A DNA stretch of 47,480 bases from JBPOJN01 sp052033505 (GTDB lineage Bacteria; UBA10199; JACPAL01; GCA-016699445). Position 1 is the stretch's first letter. Each line of letters starts with the position of its first letter. Under the pieces are notes generated by a model, which did no database searches, had not been told where the DNA came from, and was given only the letters and a program-made list of their open reading frames with translations. A program made the translations under genes and the position numbers. The DNA lies in contig JBPOJN010000045.1 of assembly GCA_052033505.1 (NCBI GenBank), forward strand, positions 1 through 47,480, given 5' to 3'. Positions 25,845-33,128 of the stretch are shown piece by piece.

Positions 25845-26672
25845 TCAATCCAATAAATTTACAATCTCCTCTAATTCCCAAACATGATCGGAAATACCCG
25901 CTTCCATCGCGGGAGTCACGCGCAAAGAGGTGTGAACACGGGCAAAGTTATAGTGCATGAAGTGAAGGGCAATCGCGTGTTCATGGTTTTCGACCTTCTT
26001 TGAAAAGGCGTTTGTAAGCCTGGTAAATCGACGCATTCCCATCCGCATCGTTAAATTAGAGCGTTCTACAAAGCTCGTAGAAACATGGTCGTATTCAGGC
26101 TTCCCCGTAACATGAGCCTTACGCGCTCCCATGCACTGAGCTGGGCTGTAGCGGGCCTCTCCCTGCTTCTTCTCTGTCCCGTAAATCTTTACCAACTGGG
26201 CAAAATCAATATCATCACCGAAGGCCGTCTCAACAGCGTCTAAGTAAGCCTTGTGGCCGTCCGTGGTTAATTGAACGCGATTGGCAAGCCGTCCTTTGAG
26301 GTCATGGATGAAGTGGTAAGCGGACTCCGCGCTACGATCCCCGACGTACCAGCAGGGGATAATCTTCGATTGAGCATCAATCGCCGTCCACGTCCAAACG
26401 TCGCCGTAACCGAAGACGCCTTTCTTGTCGGCTGGGACGTTCTTGTCCTTCGCTCCCACGAAAGACCAAATCTCGTCACACTGAATGCGCTTGCAGGAGA
26501 GGTTTCGGAAAGCCTTGTCCTGATACTCGGAGCAAGCCTTTCCGAGGTCCACGAGGAGCTTGATAACCGTGTTCTTGGCAATCCCCGTCATGCGGACGGT
26601 GGAGCGGATTGAGCTACCTTCAACCAGGCACGCTACGACTTGGGCCCTTTGTTCTTTTGTGAGCTTGTTCAT
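25845..26672 (-). CDS. IS1-family-like DDE transposase
   Basis: This is an uninterrupted 275-residue transposase. A helix-turn-helix region lies at about 21-45 (TVRMTGIAKNTVIKLLVDLG). The catalytic region shows CDEIWSFVG (Asp66), LTTDGHKAYL (Asp138) and FVERSNLTMRMGMRRFTRLT (Glu203), matching the IS1 pattern DExWSFVG ... ERxNLTxR...RxT..FS. Unlike classical IS1 it needs no programmed frameshift. The stop codon lies at the inner edge of the left terminal repeat. The gene appears intact, so the element may still be active. Confidence 0.9.
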   Translation of the reverse strand: MNKLTKEQRAQVVACLVEGSSIRSTVRMTGIAKNTVIKLLVDLGKACSEYQDKAFRNLSCKRIQCDEIWSFVGAKDKNVPADKKGVFGYGDVWTWTAIDAQSKIIPCWYVGDRSAESAYHFIHDLKGRLANRVQLTTDGHKAYLDAVETAFGDDIDFAQLVKIYGTEKKQGEARYSPAQCMGARKAHVTGKPEYDHVSTSFVERSNLTMRMGMRRFTRLTNAFSKKVENHEHAIALHFMHYNFARVHTSLRVTPAMEAGISDHVWELEEIVNLLD

Positions 26673-26682
26673 AAGAATGGTT

Positions 26683-26760
26683 ATGCTTGAGCGGTCATGC
26701 TATGTCAAGCAAGCATTTAAAATATTATGCTTGCACATTATTTAAAATAAATGCAAGCAT
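26683..26760. promoter_or_regulatory. four symmetric GCAAGCAT-type sites between the divergent IS genes
   Basis: ATGCTTGA (26683-26690, one mismatch), GCAAGCAT (26709-26716), ATGCTTGC (26727-26734) and GCAAGCAT (26753-26760) alternate in orientation. Their centres are 26, 18 and 26 bp apart, so the array is symmetric. It fills the 106-bp region between the transposase and P63C starts and looks like an operator controlling both. Confidence 0.6.
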
Positions 26761-26778
26761 GTATCAAGAGGAGATTAC

Positions 26779-27786
26779 ATGGAAGATGAAAAGAAAGATG
26801 CTCGTGCTAAGGGTGGATTTGCCAGAGCAAAAAAATTAACACCTGAAGAAAGGCAAGTTATCGCAAGTAATGCAGCCAAGAAGCGTTGGGATAAAACGCC
26901 AGTACTGATCAAACCTTACAAAGCCTTATACCAAGGACCGTTGCCCATCGGGGACGTGGAGCTTGACTGTGCCATTCTAGATAATGAGGAAAACACTAGA
27001 GTAGTCAACATGACATCGGTTTTCAAAGCCTTTGATAGAGTTGCAAGAAGCAATAACAGACTGATCAACATCCCTGCTTTTATGGATGCTCAGAACCTAC
27101 AACCCTATATAGATCAAGAACTTATGAGACTGATCAAGCCCATTAGTTATTCAGATGGGAAGAGCGTCAAAAATGGCTACAATGCCCTAATATTGCCCGC
27201 ACTTTGTGAAATGTATTTAAAAGCCAGGAGGGCAGGAGATTTAACGCCGAAACAAAGTCACCTTGCTGAAAAGGCAGAAATTTTACAGTCGTCTTTTGCA
27301 AAAGTTGGGATGATCGCCCTTATTGATGAGGCGACGGGATTCCAAAGGGATAGAAAACATGATGCCTTGCGCCTCCTGCTTTCGAAATATATCGCAGAAG
27401 GCTTAAAAAAATGGATTCATACTTTCCCTGATACTTTTTTTGTTGAGCTAGACAGGCTATATAATAACGAGCCAACCACATCTCAAAAAAGGCCCCAATA
27501 CTATGGCCATTTCATTAACGGGTATATCTACAACCCGATTGAACATGGCTACGTCAAAAACAAACTAAATGAACTCAATATTGACGAAAAAGGTAAGAGG
27601 AAGGCCCGCTTCCATCAATGGTTGTCAGACGAAGGAAGAACTATTCTGATTCACCAAATTGGCAGGGTGCAAATGTTAATGGAAATGTGTCCTGATATTG
27701 GGAAATTTAAAAATGCCGCATTAAAACAAAAGAAGGTTTCTATAGCCCCCTATTTATTTGATGATATGAATAAAATTCTCGAATAA
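26779..27786 (+). CDS. P63C-domain protein carried by the insertion sequence
   Basis: This is a 335-residue protein. Residues 12-37 form a GGFARA...LTPEER...AAKKRW motif also found in the 73-residue partner. The rest matches the P63C domain of phage and mobile-element proteins: LPIGDVELDCAILD near 52, IPAFMDAQNLQPYIDQEL near 93, LPALCEMYLKARRAGDLTPK near 135, GMIALIDEATGFQ near 174 and ARFHQWLSDEG near 276. The function of P63C proteins is not established to my knowledge. A clear GAGGAG ribosome binding site precedes the ATG. It is divergent from the transposase and convergent with the 73-residue gene, 4 bp from its stop. Confidence 0.85.
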   Translation: MEDEKKDARAKGGFARAKKLTPEERQVIASNAAKKRWDKTPVLIKPYKALYQGPLPIGDVELDCAILDNEENTRVVNMTSVFKAFDRVARSNNRLINIPAFMDAQNLQPYIDQELMRLIKPISYSDGKSVKNGYNALILPALCEMYLKARRAGDLTPKQSHLAEKAEILQSSFAKVGMIALIDEATGFQRDRKHDALRLLLSKYIAEGLKKWIHTFPDTFFVELDRLYNNEPTTSQKRPQYYGHFINGYIYNPIEHGYVKNKLNELNIDEKGKRKARFHQWLSDEGRTILIHQIGRVQMLMEMCPDIGKFKNAALKQKKVSIAPYLFDDMNKILE

Positions 27787-27790
27787 ATCT

Positions 27791-28012
27791 TTAAGGTTTC
27801 TTCCATCTGCTTTGAGCTGCTTTTCGCGCAATTTCGGCCCGTTTCTTGGGGGAGAGGCTTTCAGCGCGGGCCCTTCCCCCTTTCAACCCTCCAAGCCGTC
27901 CTAGTGCGACGGCAGCAGGGTTCTTTTCGGGCTTTTGTTGGGTGATGTGCTGAAGAATAGAAAAGGCGGTTTCGTTTAAGTCTTTTTCTGGCTTGCTTGA
28001 GCGTTTAGGCAT
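27791..28012 (-). CDS. 73-residue basic protein carried by the insertion sequence
   Basis: The protein has a polar N-terminal half (ETAFSILQHITQQK) and a C-terminal motif at 45-70, GGRARA...SPKKRAEIARKAAQSRW. This motif is identical at 14 of 26 positions, without gaps, to residues 12-37 of the P63C protein next to it. Short proteins with this motif occur widely in bacteria without assigned function. The high Lys/Arg content would suit nucleic-acid binding. It is the outermost gene of the element, 63 bp from the right end. Confidence 0.75.
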   Translation of the reverse strand: MPKRSSKPEKDLNETAFSILQHITQQKPEKNPAAVALGRLGGLKGGRARAESLSPKKRAEIARKAAQSRWKKP

Positions 28013-28075
28013 GTCTCTTTATGCCGAAGGACTAAGAGGAAGGCAAGATTTCAGATTTCAAACTGACCCACTACC

Positions 28076-28083
28076 GATTTTTC
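28076..28083 (+). repeat. 8-bp target-site duplication, right copy
   Basis: GATTTTTC follows the right terminal repeat and matches 25822-25829 exactly. Confidence 0.88.
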
Positions 28084-28123
28084 TAGCATGTCCTCTTATG
28101 ATCGGATTGAGAGGTAATACCCC

Positions 28124-28348
28124 ATGGCATCCGCACAGCTGGCCACCCGTATCGATGGTAAAGTCAAAAAGACGGTCGAGTCCGTTTGTAAAAATAGAGG
28201 CCTTAAGATGAGTCGCTTCATCGAAGACGCCTTGCTGGACAAGCTGGAAGAGCTCGAGGACGTTGAAGACCTGAAAGCCTTGAGAAAAGAACCTTCCCGA
28301 CCACTCTCGGACATCCTCAAAGACCTCAAAGCCCATGGCAAAATATAA
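28124..28348 (+). CDS. RelB-like ribbon-helix-helix antitoxin
   Basis: This is a 74-residue protein. The N-terminal part (ATRIDGKVKKTVESVCKNRGLKMSRFIEDALLD) fits a ribbon-helix-helix DNA-binding domain; the C-terminal 35 residues are charged and probably wrap the toxin. The start codon has AGAGG about 8 nt upstream. It overlaps the toxin gene by 14 bp, the usual coupling of RelBE-type pairs. Only 40 bp separate it from the right target duplication of the IS element, which appears to have cut its promoter/operator. Confidence 0.82.
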   Translation: MASAQLATRIDGKVKKTVESVCKNRGLKMSRFIEDALLDKLEELEDVEDLKALRKEPSRPLSDILKDLKAHGKI

Positions 28349-28598
28349 GATCGAGATCGCACGTTCGGCCGAAAAGACCCTTTCTTCACTTCCCAAGCCG
28401 TTTATTCCCAAGATCGTTAAAGCCATTCAAGATTTGATGGACACACCCTACCCCGTCGGCTGCCGCAAGCTCTCAGGCCAAAAAAATACCTTCCGCATCC
28501 GCGTGAATGTTTATCGAATCCTCTATGAGGTCCACGACGACTTAATCCTGATCAAAGCTTTGAAGATCGGGCATCGCAAAGACGTCTATCGAAACTAG
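28335..28598 (+). CDS. RelE/ParE-family toxin
   Basis: This is an 87-residue protein. YKIEIARSAEKTLSSLPK, GCRKLSGQKNTFRIRVNVYRILYEV and LIKALKIGHRKDVYR follow the RelE/ParE fold; the Arg pair in FRIRVNVYRI and the terminal H-R-x-x-x-Y fit RelE ribosome-dependent mRNA interferases better than ParE gyrase poisons. The frame is intact. It ends 1 bp before the convergent valS stop. Confidence 0.85.
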   Translation: MAKYKIEIARSAEKTLSSLPKPFIPKIVKAIQDLMDTPYPVGCRKLSGQKNTFRIRVNVYRILYEVHDDLILIKALKIGHRKDVYRN

Positions 28599-28599
28599 T

Positions 28600-31242
28600 T
28601 TACGCCTGGAAATTCGCCCGTGTGGCTTGGAGTTTTTCGAGTTTCACGCGGCTTGCGCGCAGCGTTTCTTTTTCCTCTTCGACGAATTCCGGGTCGGCGC
28701 GGGAGACGAAGTTCGCGTCTTCGAGGCGCTTCGCACGACGTTCGGAGTCTTCTTGGAGTCGGTTGATTTCCTTGTCCAACCGCGCGATTTCGGCCGCGAA
28801 ATCTACGAGCCCTTCGAGCGGCACGAACACTTCGACGCCTTCTCCCACCACGGCGTGGGCCATACCTTTGGGATTCGGTCGAGCCTCTTGCAATGTCATC
28901 TCTGAGAGACGACCCAATCGGAGAATGACGGCGCGCTGGCTTTCCAGGCGCTTCCTGGCCTCGGGTGAAGAAACGGCCAGAACGGCTTTCAGCTCGATCG
29001 CCGGAGAAATGCGGTTTTCACCCCGGATCGAACGTATCGCTTCGATGACCGGGATCATCTGCTCGACCGCTGCGACGTCGGGCATGACCGACTTTAGAAG
29101 CTCATGCGGCAGGACGTCGTCCGGCGTCGGAAAAGGCCATAGGGCGACGCTCGGACTGGTTTGACGGCCCGGCAACATGTGCCCGATTTCTTCTGTGATG
29201 AACGGCATGAACGGATGCAGCAGGGCCAAACTCGCCGCGAGTACTTCGTTCAAGGCCTGAGGATTCAAATCGAGCTTGCTGAATTCAAGGTACCGGTCGC
29301 AGAAATCGTTCCAGAAAAACTTGTAGAGGACCCGCGCTGCGACGTCGAACTCGTAGGCTTCGATCGCGCGGCTGACTTCGGTGACGGTTTGCCTCAGCTT
29401 AAATCGGATCCACTGGTCATAAGGAGAATCGGGACGCGATGGTTTTGAGGCCGGGTCGAAGTCCCCGATGTTCATGAGGGCGAAACGCGAGGCGTTCCAG
29501 ATTTTGTTCGCGAAATTGCGATAACCTTCGATCGTCTGCTCGGAGAGCTTGATGTCGCGACCTTGGGCGGCGAGCGCCGCGAGCGTGAAACGAAACGCAT
29601 CGGTGCCGAATTGATCCATGATCGTCAGGGGATCGATGACGTTACCTTTGGACTTGCTCATCTTCTGCCCCTGAGCGTCGCGCACGATCGCATGGATGTA
29701 GACGTCTTGGAACGGCACGTCGCCCATGAGCTCAAGCCCGAACATCATCATGCGCGCAACCCAGAAGAAAATGATGTCAAAGGCCGTGACCAGCGTCGAC
29801 GTCGGGTAATATTTTTTAAGCTCCGGAGTTTCATTCGGCCAGCCCAAGGTCGAAAACGGCCAGAGACCTGAGGAAAACCACGTGTCGAGCACGTCTTCTT
29901 CTTGTTTCAAATTTTTCGAGGAACATTTCGAACATTGCTCCGGTGCCGTTCGGGAGACGATGGGATCTTTCGAACATTCGCAATACCAAGCGGGGATGCG
30001 GTGCCCCCACCAAATCTGGCGCGAGATGCACCAGTCTTTAATGTTCTCCATCCAATTGTCGTAGGTCTTCGTCCAATTTTCAGGATGGAACTTGGTCTTG
30101 CCGTCGCGCACGGCTTTGAGCGCGCGGTCCGCCAGCGGCTTCGTTTTCACGAACCATTGCAGCGAAAGGTACGGCTCGACGACGGTCTTGCAGCGGTAAC
30201 ATTGGCCGACGGAAAGTTTGTGCGGGTCGGTTTTAACCAAAAACCCTTTTTCTTCGAGCTCCGCCACGATTTGCTTGCGCGCCTCGAAGCGATCTAGGCC
30301 TTGGAGGTGCAATCCTTGATCGTTGATCTTCGCATCTTCGGTAAAAATATTGATGCGCGGGAGTTTGTGATCGTTGCCGAAGACGAAGTCGTTGAAATCG
30401 TGCGCCGGCGTAACCTTGACCGCGCCCGTTCCAAATTCCCGATCCACGCGATGATCCGCAATGACGGGGATCTCACGGCCGACCAAAGGCAGCGATATTT
30501 TTTTGCCGATTAAAGACTGGTAACGTTCGTCGTCCGGATGAACGGCGACGGCCGTGTCGCCCAGCATAGTTTCAGGTCGCGTCGTGGCGATAACGATTTC
30601 CTGCGAAGGAGATCCCGCGACCGGGTATCGAATGTGCCACAAAAATCCATTCGTCTCCTGATGCTCGACTTCGATGTCGGAGAGAGCGGTATGACAGCGC
30701 GGACACCAATTGATCAGGTACAGATCGCGATAGATGAGCCCCTTTTCATAAAGCCTCACGAACGCTTCGCGCACTGCGACCGAAAGACCTTCGTCCATCG
30801 TGAACCGTTCACGGCTCCAATCGCACGAGGCGCCGAGGCGTTTCAGCTGTTTCACGATGTGATTGCCGCTCTTTTCCTTCCACTCCCAAACCCGCTCGAC
30901 GAATTTTTCGCGGCCCAAATCCTGACGTTTCTTGCCTTCTTTTTTCAGCTCGCGCTCGACGACGTTTTGCGTCGCGATCCCCGCGTGGTCCGTGCCCGGC
31001 ACCCAGAGCACGTTGAATCCGCGCATCCGGTGATAGCGCACCAAGATATCTTGCAACGTATTGTTGAGCGCATGCCCCATGTGCAGCACGCCGGTCACGT
31101 TGGGCGGCGGGATGACGATGGAGAAGTGCTTTCCGGATTTTTCAGGATCGGCGCGGAAAAGGTCTTCCTTCAGCCAATGTTCGAGCCATTTTTCTTCAAC
31201 GAGTTTGGGGTCGTAGACTTTTGATAGTTCTTGCGAGGGCAT
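28600..31242 (-). CDS. valS: valyl-tRNA synthetase
   Basis: This class I synthetase charges tRNA-Val. The 880 residues include PPPNVTGVLHMGHAL (HIGH motif) near 46, the editing domain with TTRPETMLGDTAVAVHP near 216, KMSKSKGN near 527, the anticodon-binding region, and a C-terminal coiled coil (about 815-880: IARLDKEINRLQ..., KLEKLQA) typical of ValRS. No Shine-Dalgarno sequence is obvious before the ATG at 31242. It is divergent from the nucleotidyltransferase gene across 54 bp. Confidence 0.98.
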   Translation of the reverse strand: MPSQELSKVYDPKLVEEKWLEHWLKEDLFRADPEKSGKHFSIVIPPPNVTGVLHMGHALNNTLQDILVRYHRMRGFNVLWVPGTDHAGIATQNVVERELKKEGKKRQDLGREKFVERVWEWKEKSGNHIVKQLKRLGASCDWSRERFTMDEGLSVAVREAFVRLYEKGLIYRDLYLINWCPRCHTALSDIEVEHQETNGFLWHIRYPVAGSPSQEIVIATTRPETMLGDTAVAVHPDDERYQSLIGKKISLPLVGREIPVIADHRVDREFGTGAVKVTPAHDFNDFVFGNDHKLPRINIFTEDAKINDQGLHLQGLDRFEARKQIVAELEEKGFLVKTDPHKLSVGQCYRCKTVVEPYLSLQWFVKTKPLADRALKAVRDGKTKFHPENWTKTYDNWMENIKDWCISRQIWWGHRIPAWYCECSKDPIVSRTAPEQCSKCSSKNLKQEEDVLDTWFSSGLWPFSTLGWPNETPELKKYYPTSTLVTAFDIIFFWVARMMMFGLELMGDVPFQDVYIHAIVRDAQGQKMSKSKGNVIDPLTIMDQFGTDAFRFTLAALAAQGRDIKLSEQTIEGYRNFANKIWNASRFALMNIGDFDPASKPSRPDSPYDQWIRFKLRQTVTEVSRAIEAYEFDVAARVLYKFFWNDFCDRYLEFSKLDLNPQALNEVLAASLALLHPFMPFITEEIGHMLPGRQTSPSVALWPFPTPDDVLPHELLKSVMPDVAAVEQMIPVIEAIRSIRGENRISPAIELKAVLAVSSPEARKRLESQRAVILRLGRLSEMTLQEARPNPKGMAHAVVGEGVEVFVPLEGLVDFAAEIARLDKEINRLQEDSERRAKRLEDANFVSRADPEFVEEEKETLRASRVKLEKLQATRANFQA

Positions 31243-31296
31243 ATTTTTTGATTAATTAAGAAACGGCTCACGTATTGTCAAAGACTGTCATCTCTT

Positions 31297-31800
31297 ATGG
31301 CACCTTATAAAAGCATATTCCTGGCCCTCAACCATTCCAAGGTCCGTTACCTGGTAGCGGGAGGTGTCGCGGTAAACCTCCTGGGCATTAATCGCGCCAC
31401 CATGGATCTCGACCTCATCATCCATCTGCAAAAAGAAAACGTTCTTCATTTCGTGAAAGTCATGACCGAACTCGGTTATACGCCTAAAGTGCCGGTGCAC
31501 CCCGAGGAATTCGCCGACCCTCAAAAGAGAGAGTCATGGATTCAGGAAAAAAACATGAAAGTTTTTAGTTTTATCAGTCACATGAATCCTTTCGAGCTTA
31601 TCGATGTTTTTGTGAACGAACCGTTTCCGTTTGAGGAAATGTACGGAAGAAAAAAAGAACATGAAGCCTTCGGGATTAAGATTCCGACAGTCTCCCTCGA
31701 TGATCTGATCGCCATGAAGCAAAACGCAGGTAGACCTAAAGACCTTTTTGACCTAAGCTATCTTGAAGAATTATCGAGAAAAAATCATGACGAAAAGTAG
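31297..31800 (+). CDS. nucleotidyltransferase-fold protein (AbiEii/DUF6036-like)
   Basis: This is a 167-residue protein. YLVAGGVAVNLLGINRATMDLDLII near 19-43 gives the nucleotidyltransferase Gly-Gly and D-x-D pattern, and IPTVSLDDLIAMKQNAGRPKDLFDL near 128-152 is the Lys/Arg-Asp motif common to AbiEii-like and related minimal nucleotidyltransferases. Such proteins often act as toxins or antitoxins. The ATG lacks a Shine-Dalgarno sequence and a TTGTCA lies only 16 nt upstream, so it may be leaderless. It overlaps a 64-residue gene by 14 bp. Confidence 0.78.
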   Translation: MAPYKSIFLALNHSKVRYLVAGGVAVNLLGINRATMDLDLIIHLQKENVLHFVKVMTELGYTPKVPVHPEEFADPQKRESWIQEKNMKVFSFISHMNPFELIDVFVNEPFPFEEMYGRKKEHEAFGIKIPTVSLDDLIAMKQNAGRPKDLFDLSYLEELSRKNHDEK

Positions 31801-31981
31801 TTCGAAAGAACGCCTGAAAATCACTCCCGAGGAATGGGAAGTCCACGAACTTTTCCAGAAAGCTTCCGCCGAACAAAAACTCACCTGGCTCGATCAGATG
31901 AGAGAGTTGATGATGGAGGTTTGGAAAAATAACCCTGACGCTCGGCGGGATTACGAATTCTTCAAACAACAAGGTCTCTGA
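31787..31981 (+). CDS. small partner of the nucleotidyltransferase gene
   Basis: The protein has 64 residues from the ATG at 31787; the frame is open 8 codons further upstream, but this ATG gives the usual short overlap. It is highly charged and helical (LKITPEEWEVHELFQKASAEQ, LTWLDQMRELMMEVWKNNPD), ending RRDYEFFKQQGL. I do not recognise a named family. The 14-bp overlap with the nucleotidyltransferase gene, small size and charge suggest the second member of a two-gene toxin-antitoxin-like unit; this is inference. The M24 peptidase gene begins 2 bp downstream. Confidence 0.68.
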   Translation: MTKSSSKERLKITPEEWEVHELFQKASAEQKLTWLDQMRELMMEVWKNNPDARRDYEFFKQQGL

Positions 31982-31983
31982 TC

Positions 31984-33105
31984 ATGACTAAAACCCGTCT
32001 CATCATCGCCGGCAGCGAACAATGCGCCGATCTTTACTGGGCCACCGGATTTTACGTTCCAGATCCGATCGTTTTCATCGAGCACCACGGTAAAAAAATC
32101 CTCGTTGCTTCCGATTTGGAGGTCAGCCGGGCGAAAAAAGAAGCCCGCGTGGATACCGTGCTCTCCCACACGACCTACGAGAATAAGCTTAGAAAATCAG
32201 GGCAAAAACGCAAAGCCGGCGACGTGACGGCCTCGATTCTCAAAGAATTGGGCGTTCAAGAACTCGAAGTCCCGTCGTACTTTCCTCTGCGCCAGGCGGA
32301 GATCTTGAAAAGCCACGGTTTCAAGCTTAACTCCGCTGCCGATCCTTTTTACCCCCAGAGGCAGATCAAGACGCAGAAGGAAAAAAAGCACGTCATCAGC
32401 GCCTTGCGCGCGACGGAAGCCGGCATTCAGGCCGGAATCGACCTGCTCAAGCGTTGCCGGATCAGAAAAGGTAAGATTTATAACGGCGCTACCGTCCTGA
32501 CGAGCGAACATTTAAGGCAAGTCATCGAAATGAAGATGATGGAGAACGGCGCACTCGGCCAGCACACCATCGTCGCCTGCGGCAAACAGGCGGCCGATCC
32601 GCACTGCCGCGGATCCGGCATCCTTTTCGCGAATCAAACCATCGTGATGGACGTCTTCCCGAAACACATCGACAGCGGCTATCACGGGGACATCACGCGG
32701 ACCGTCGTGAAAGGCAAAGCCTCGGAGACGTTGAAAAAAATGTACGCGGCGGTGCGCGAGTCCCAAGCCGAAGGCATGCGCCGCATCCATGACGGCGTCG
32801 ATGCGGCATACGTGCATCAAGGCGTCTGCGAGGTCTTGGATAAGAGCGGGTTCCGGACCGGCATCATCGACGGGAAACCGCAAGGCTTCATCCATTCCAC
32901 CGGGCATGGTTTAGGTTTGGACATCCACGAGGCGCCGCGCGTGAGCCGCATTTCAGAAAAACTGCGCACCGGCCACATCGTGACCGTCGAGCCCGGTCTT
33001 TATTATGAAAAATTAGGCGGGATACGGATCGAGGACGTGGTCTACGTCACGAAAAAAGGCTGCGAGGTCCTGACGAAAATCCCCAAGGTTTTTGAGATCG
33101 CTTAA
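31984..33105 (+). CDS. M24-family metallopeptidase (Xaa-Pro aminopeptidase-like)
   Basis: This is a 373-residue protein. An N-terminal creatinase-like domain (about 1-125) precedes the pita-bread domain. Likely metal ligands are all present: Asp in IVMDVFPK, Asp in HGDITRTVV, His in STGHGLGLDIHE, Glu in TVEPGLYY and Glu in IRIEDVV. Insertion of FPKHIDSGY between the first two ligands is longer than in the closest textbook members. It is probably a cytoplasmic proline-specific aminopeptidase. It starts 2 bp after the small partner gene and is likely cotranscribed. Confidence 0.9.
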   Translation: MTKTRLIIAGSEQCADLYWATGFYVPDPIVFIEHHGKKILVASDLEVSRAKKEARVDTVLSHTTYENKLRKSGQKRKAGDVTASILKELGVQELEVPSYFPLRQAEILKSHGFKLNSAADPFYPQRQIKTQKEKKHVISALRATEAGIQAGIDLLKRCRIRKGKIYNGATVLTSEHLRQVIEMKMMENGALGQHTIVACGKQAADPHCRGSGILFANQTIVMDVFPKHIDSGYHGDITRTVVKGKASETLKKMYAAVRESQAEGMRRIHDGVDAAYVHQGVCEVLDKSGFRTGIIDGKPQGFIHSTGHGLGLDIHEAPRVSRISEKLRTGHIVTVEPGLYYEKLGGIRIEDVVYVTKKGCEVLTKIPKVFEIA

Positions 33106-33128
33106 GCTAGAAATCGCTGAAAACTTCC

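Larger units (their letters stand above)
25830..28075. mobile_element. IS1-like insertion sequence carrying two passenger genes (2,246 bp)
   Basis: The ends are inverted repeats: GGTAGTGGGTCAGTTT at 25830-25845 matches 16 of 16 with the complement of 28060-28075, with weaker match further in. Flanking 8-bp direct repeats mark its borders exactly. Contents are a minus-strand IS1-type transposase, a plus-strand P63C-domain gene and a minus-strand 73-residue gene. Base composition is clearly more AT-rich than the surrounding chromosome. Simple IS1 elements are under 1 kb, so this is a compound, cargo-bearing form. Confidence 0.9.
25806..28089 (+). promoter_or_regulatory. relBE-like promoter/operator split by the insertion element
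   Basis: Removing the element and one 8-bp target copy rejoins TTGATA (25806-25811) to TAGCAT (28084-28089) with an 18-bp spacer, a fair -35/-10 pair for the toxin-antitoxin operon. The rejoined spacer also holds the perfect palindrome GCTAGA-TTTT-TCTAGC, a plausible antitoxin operator. Each half now lies on one side of the element. Confidence 0.5.
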
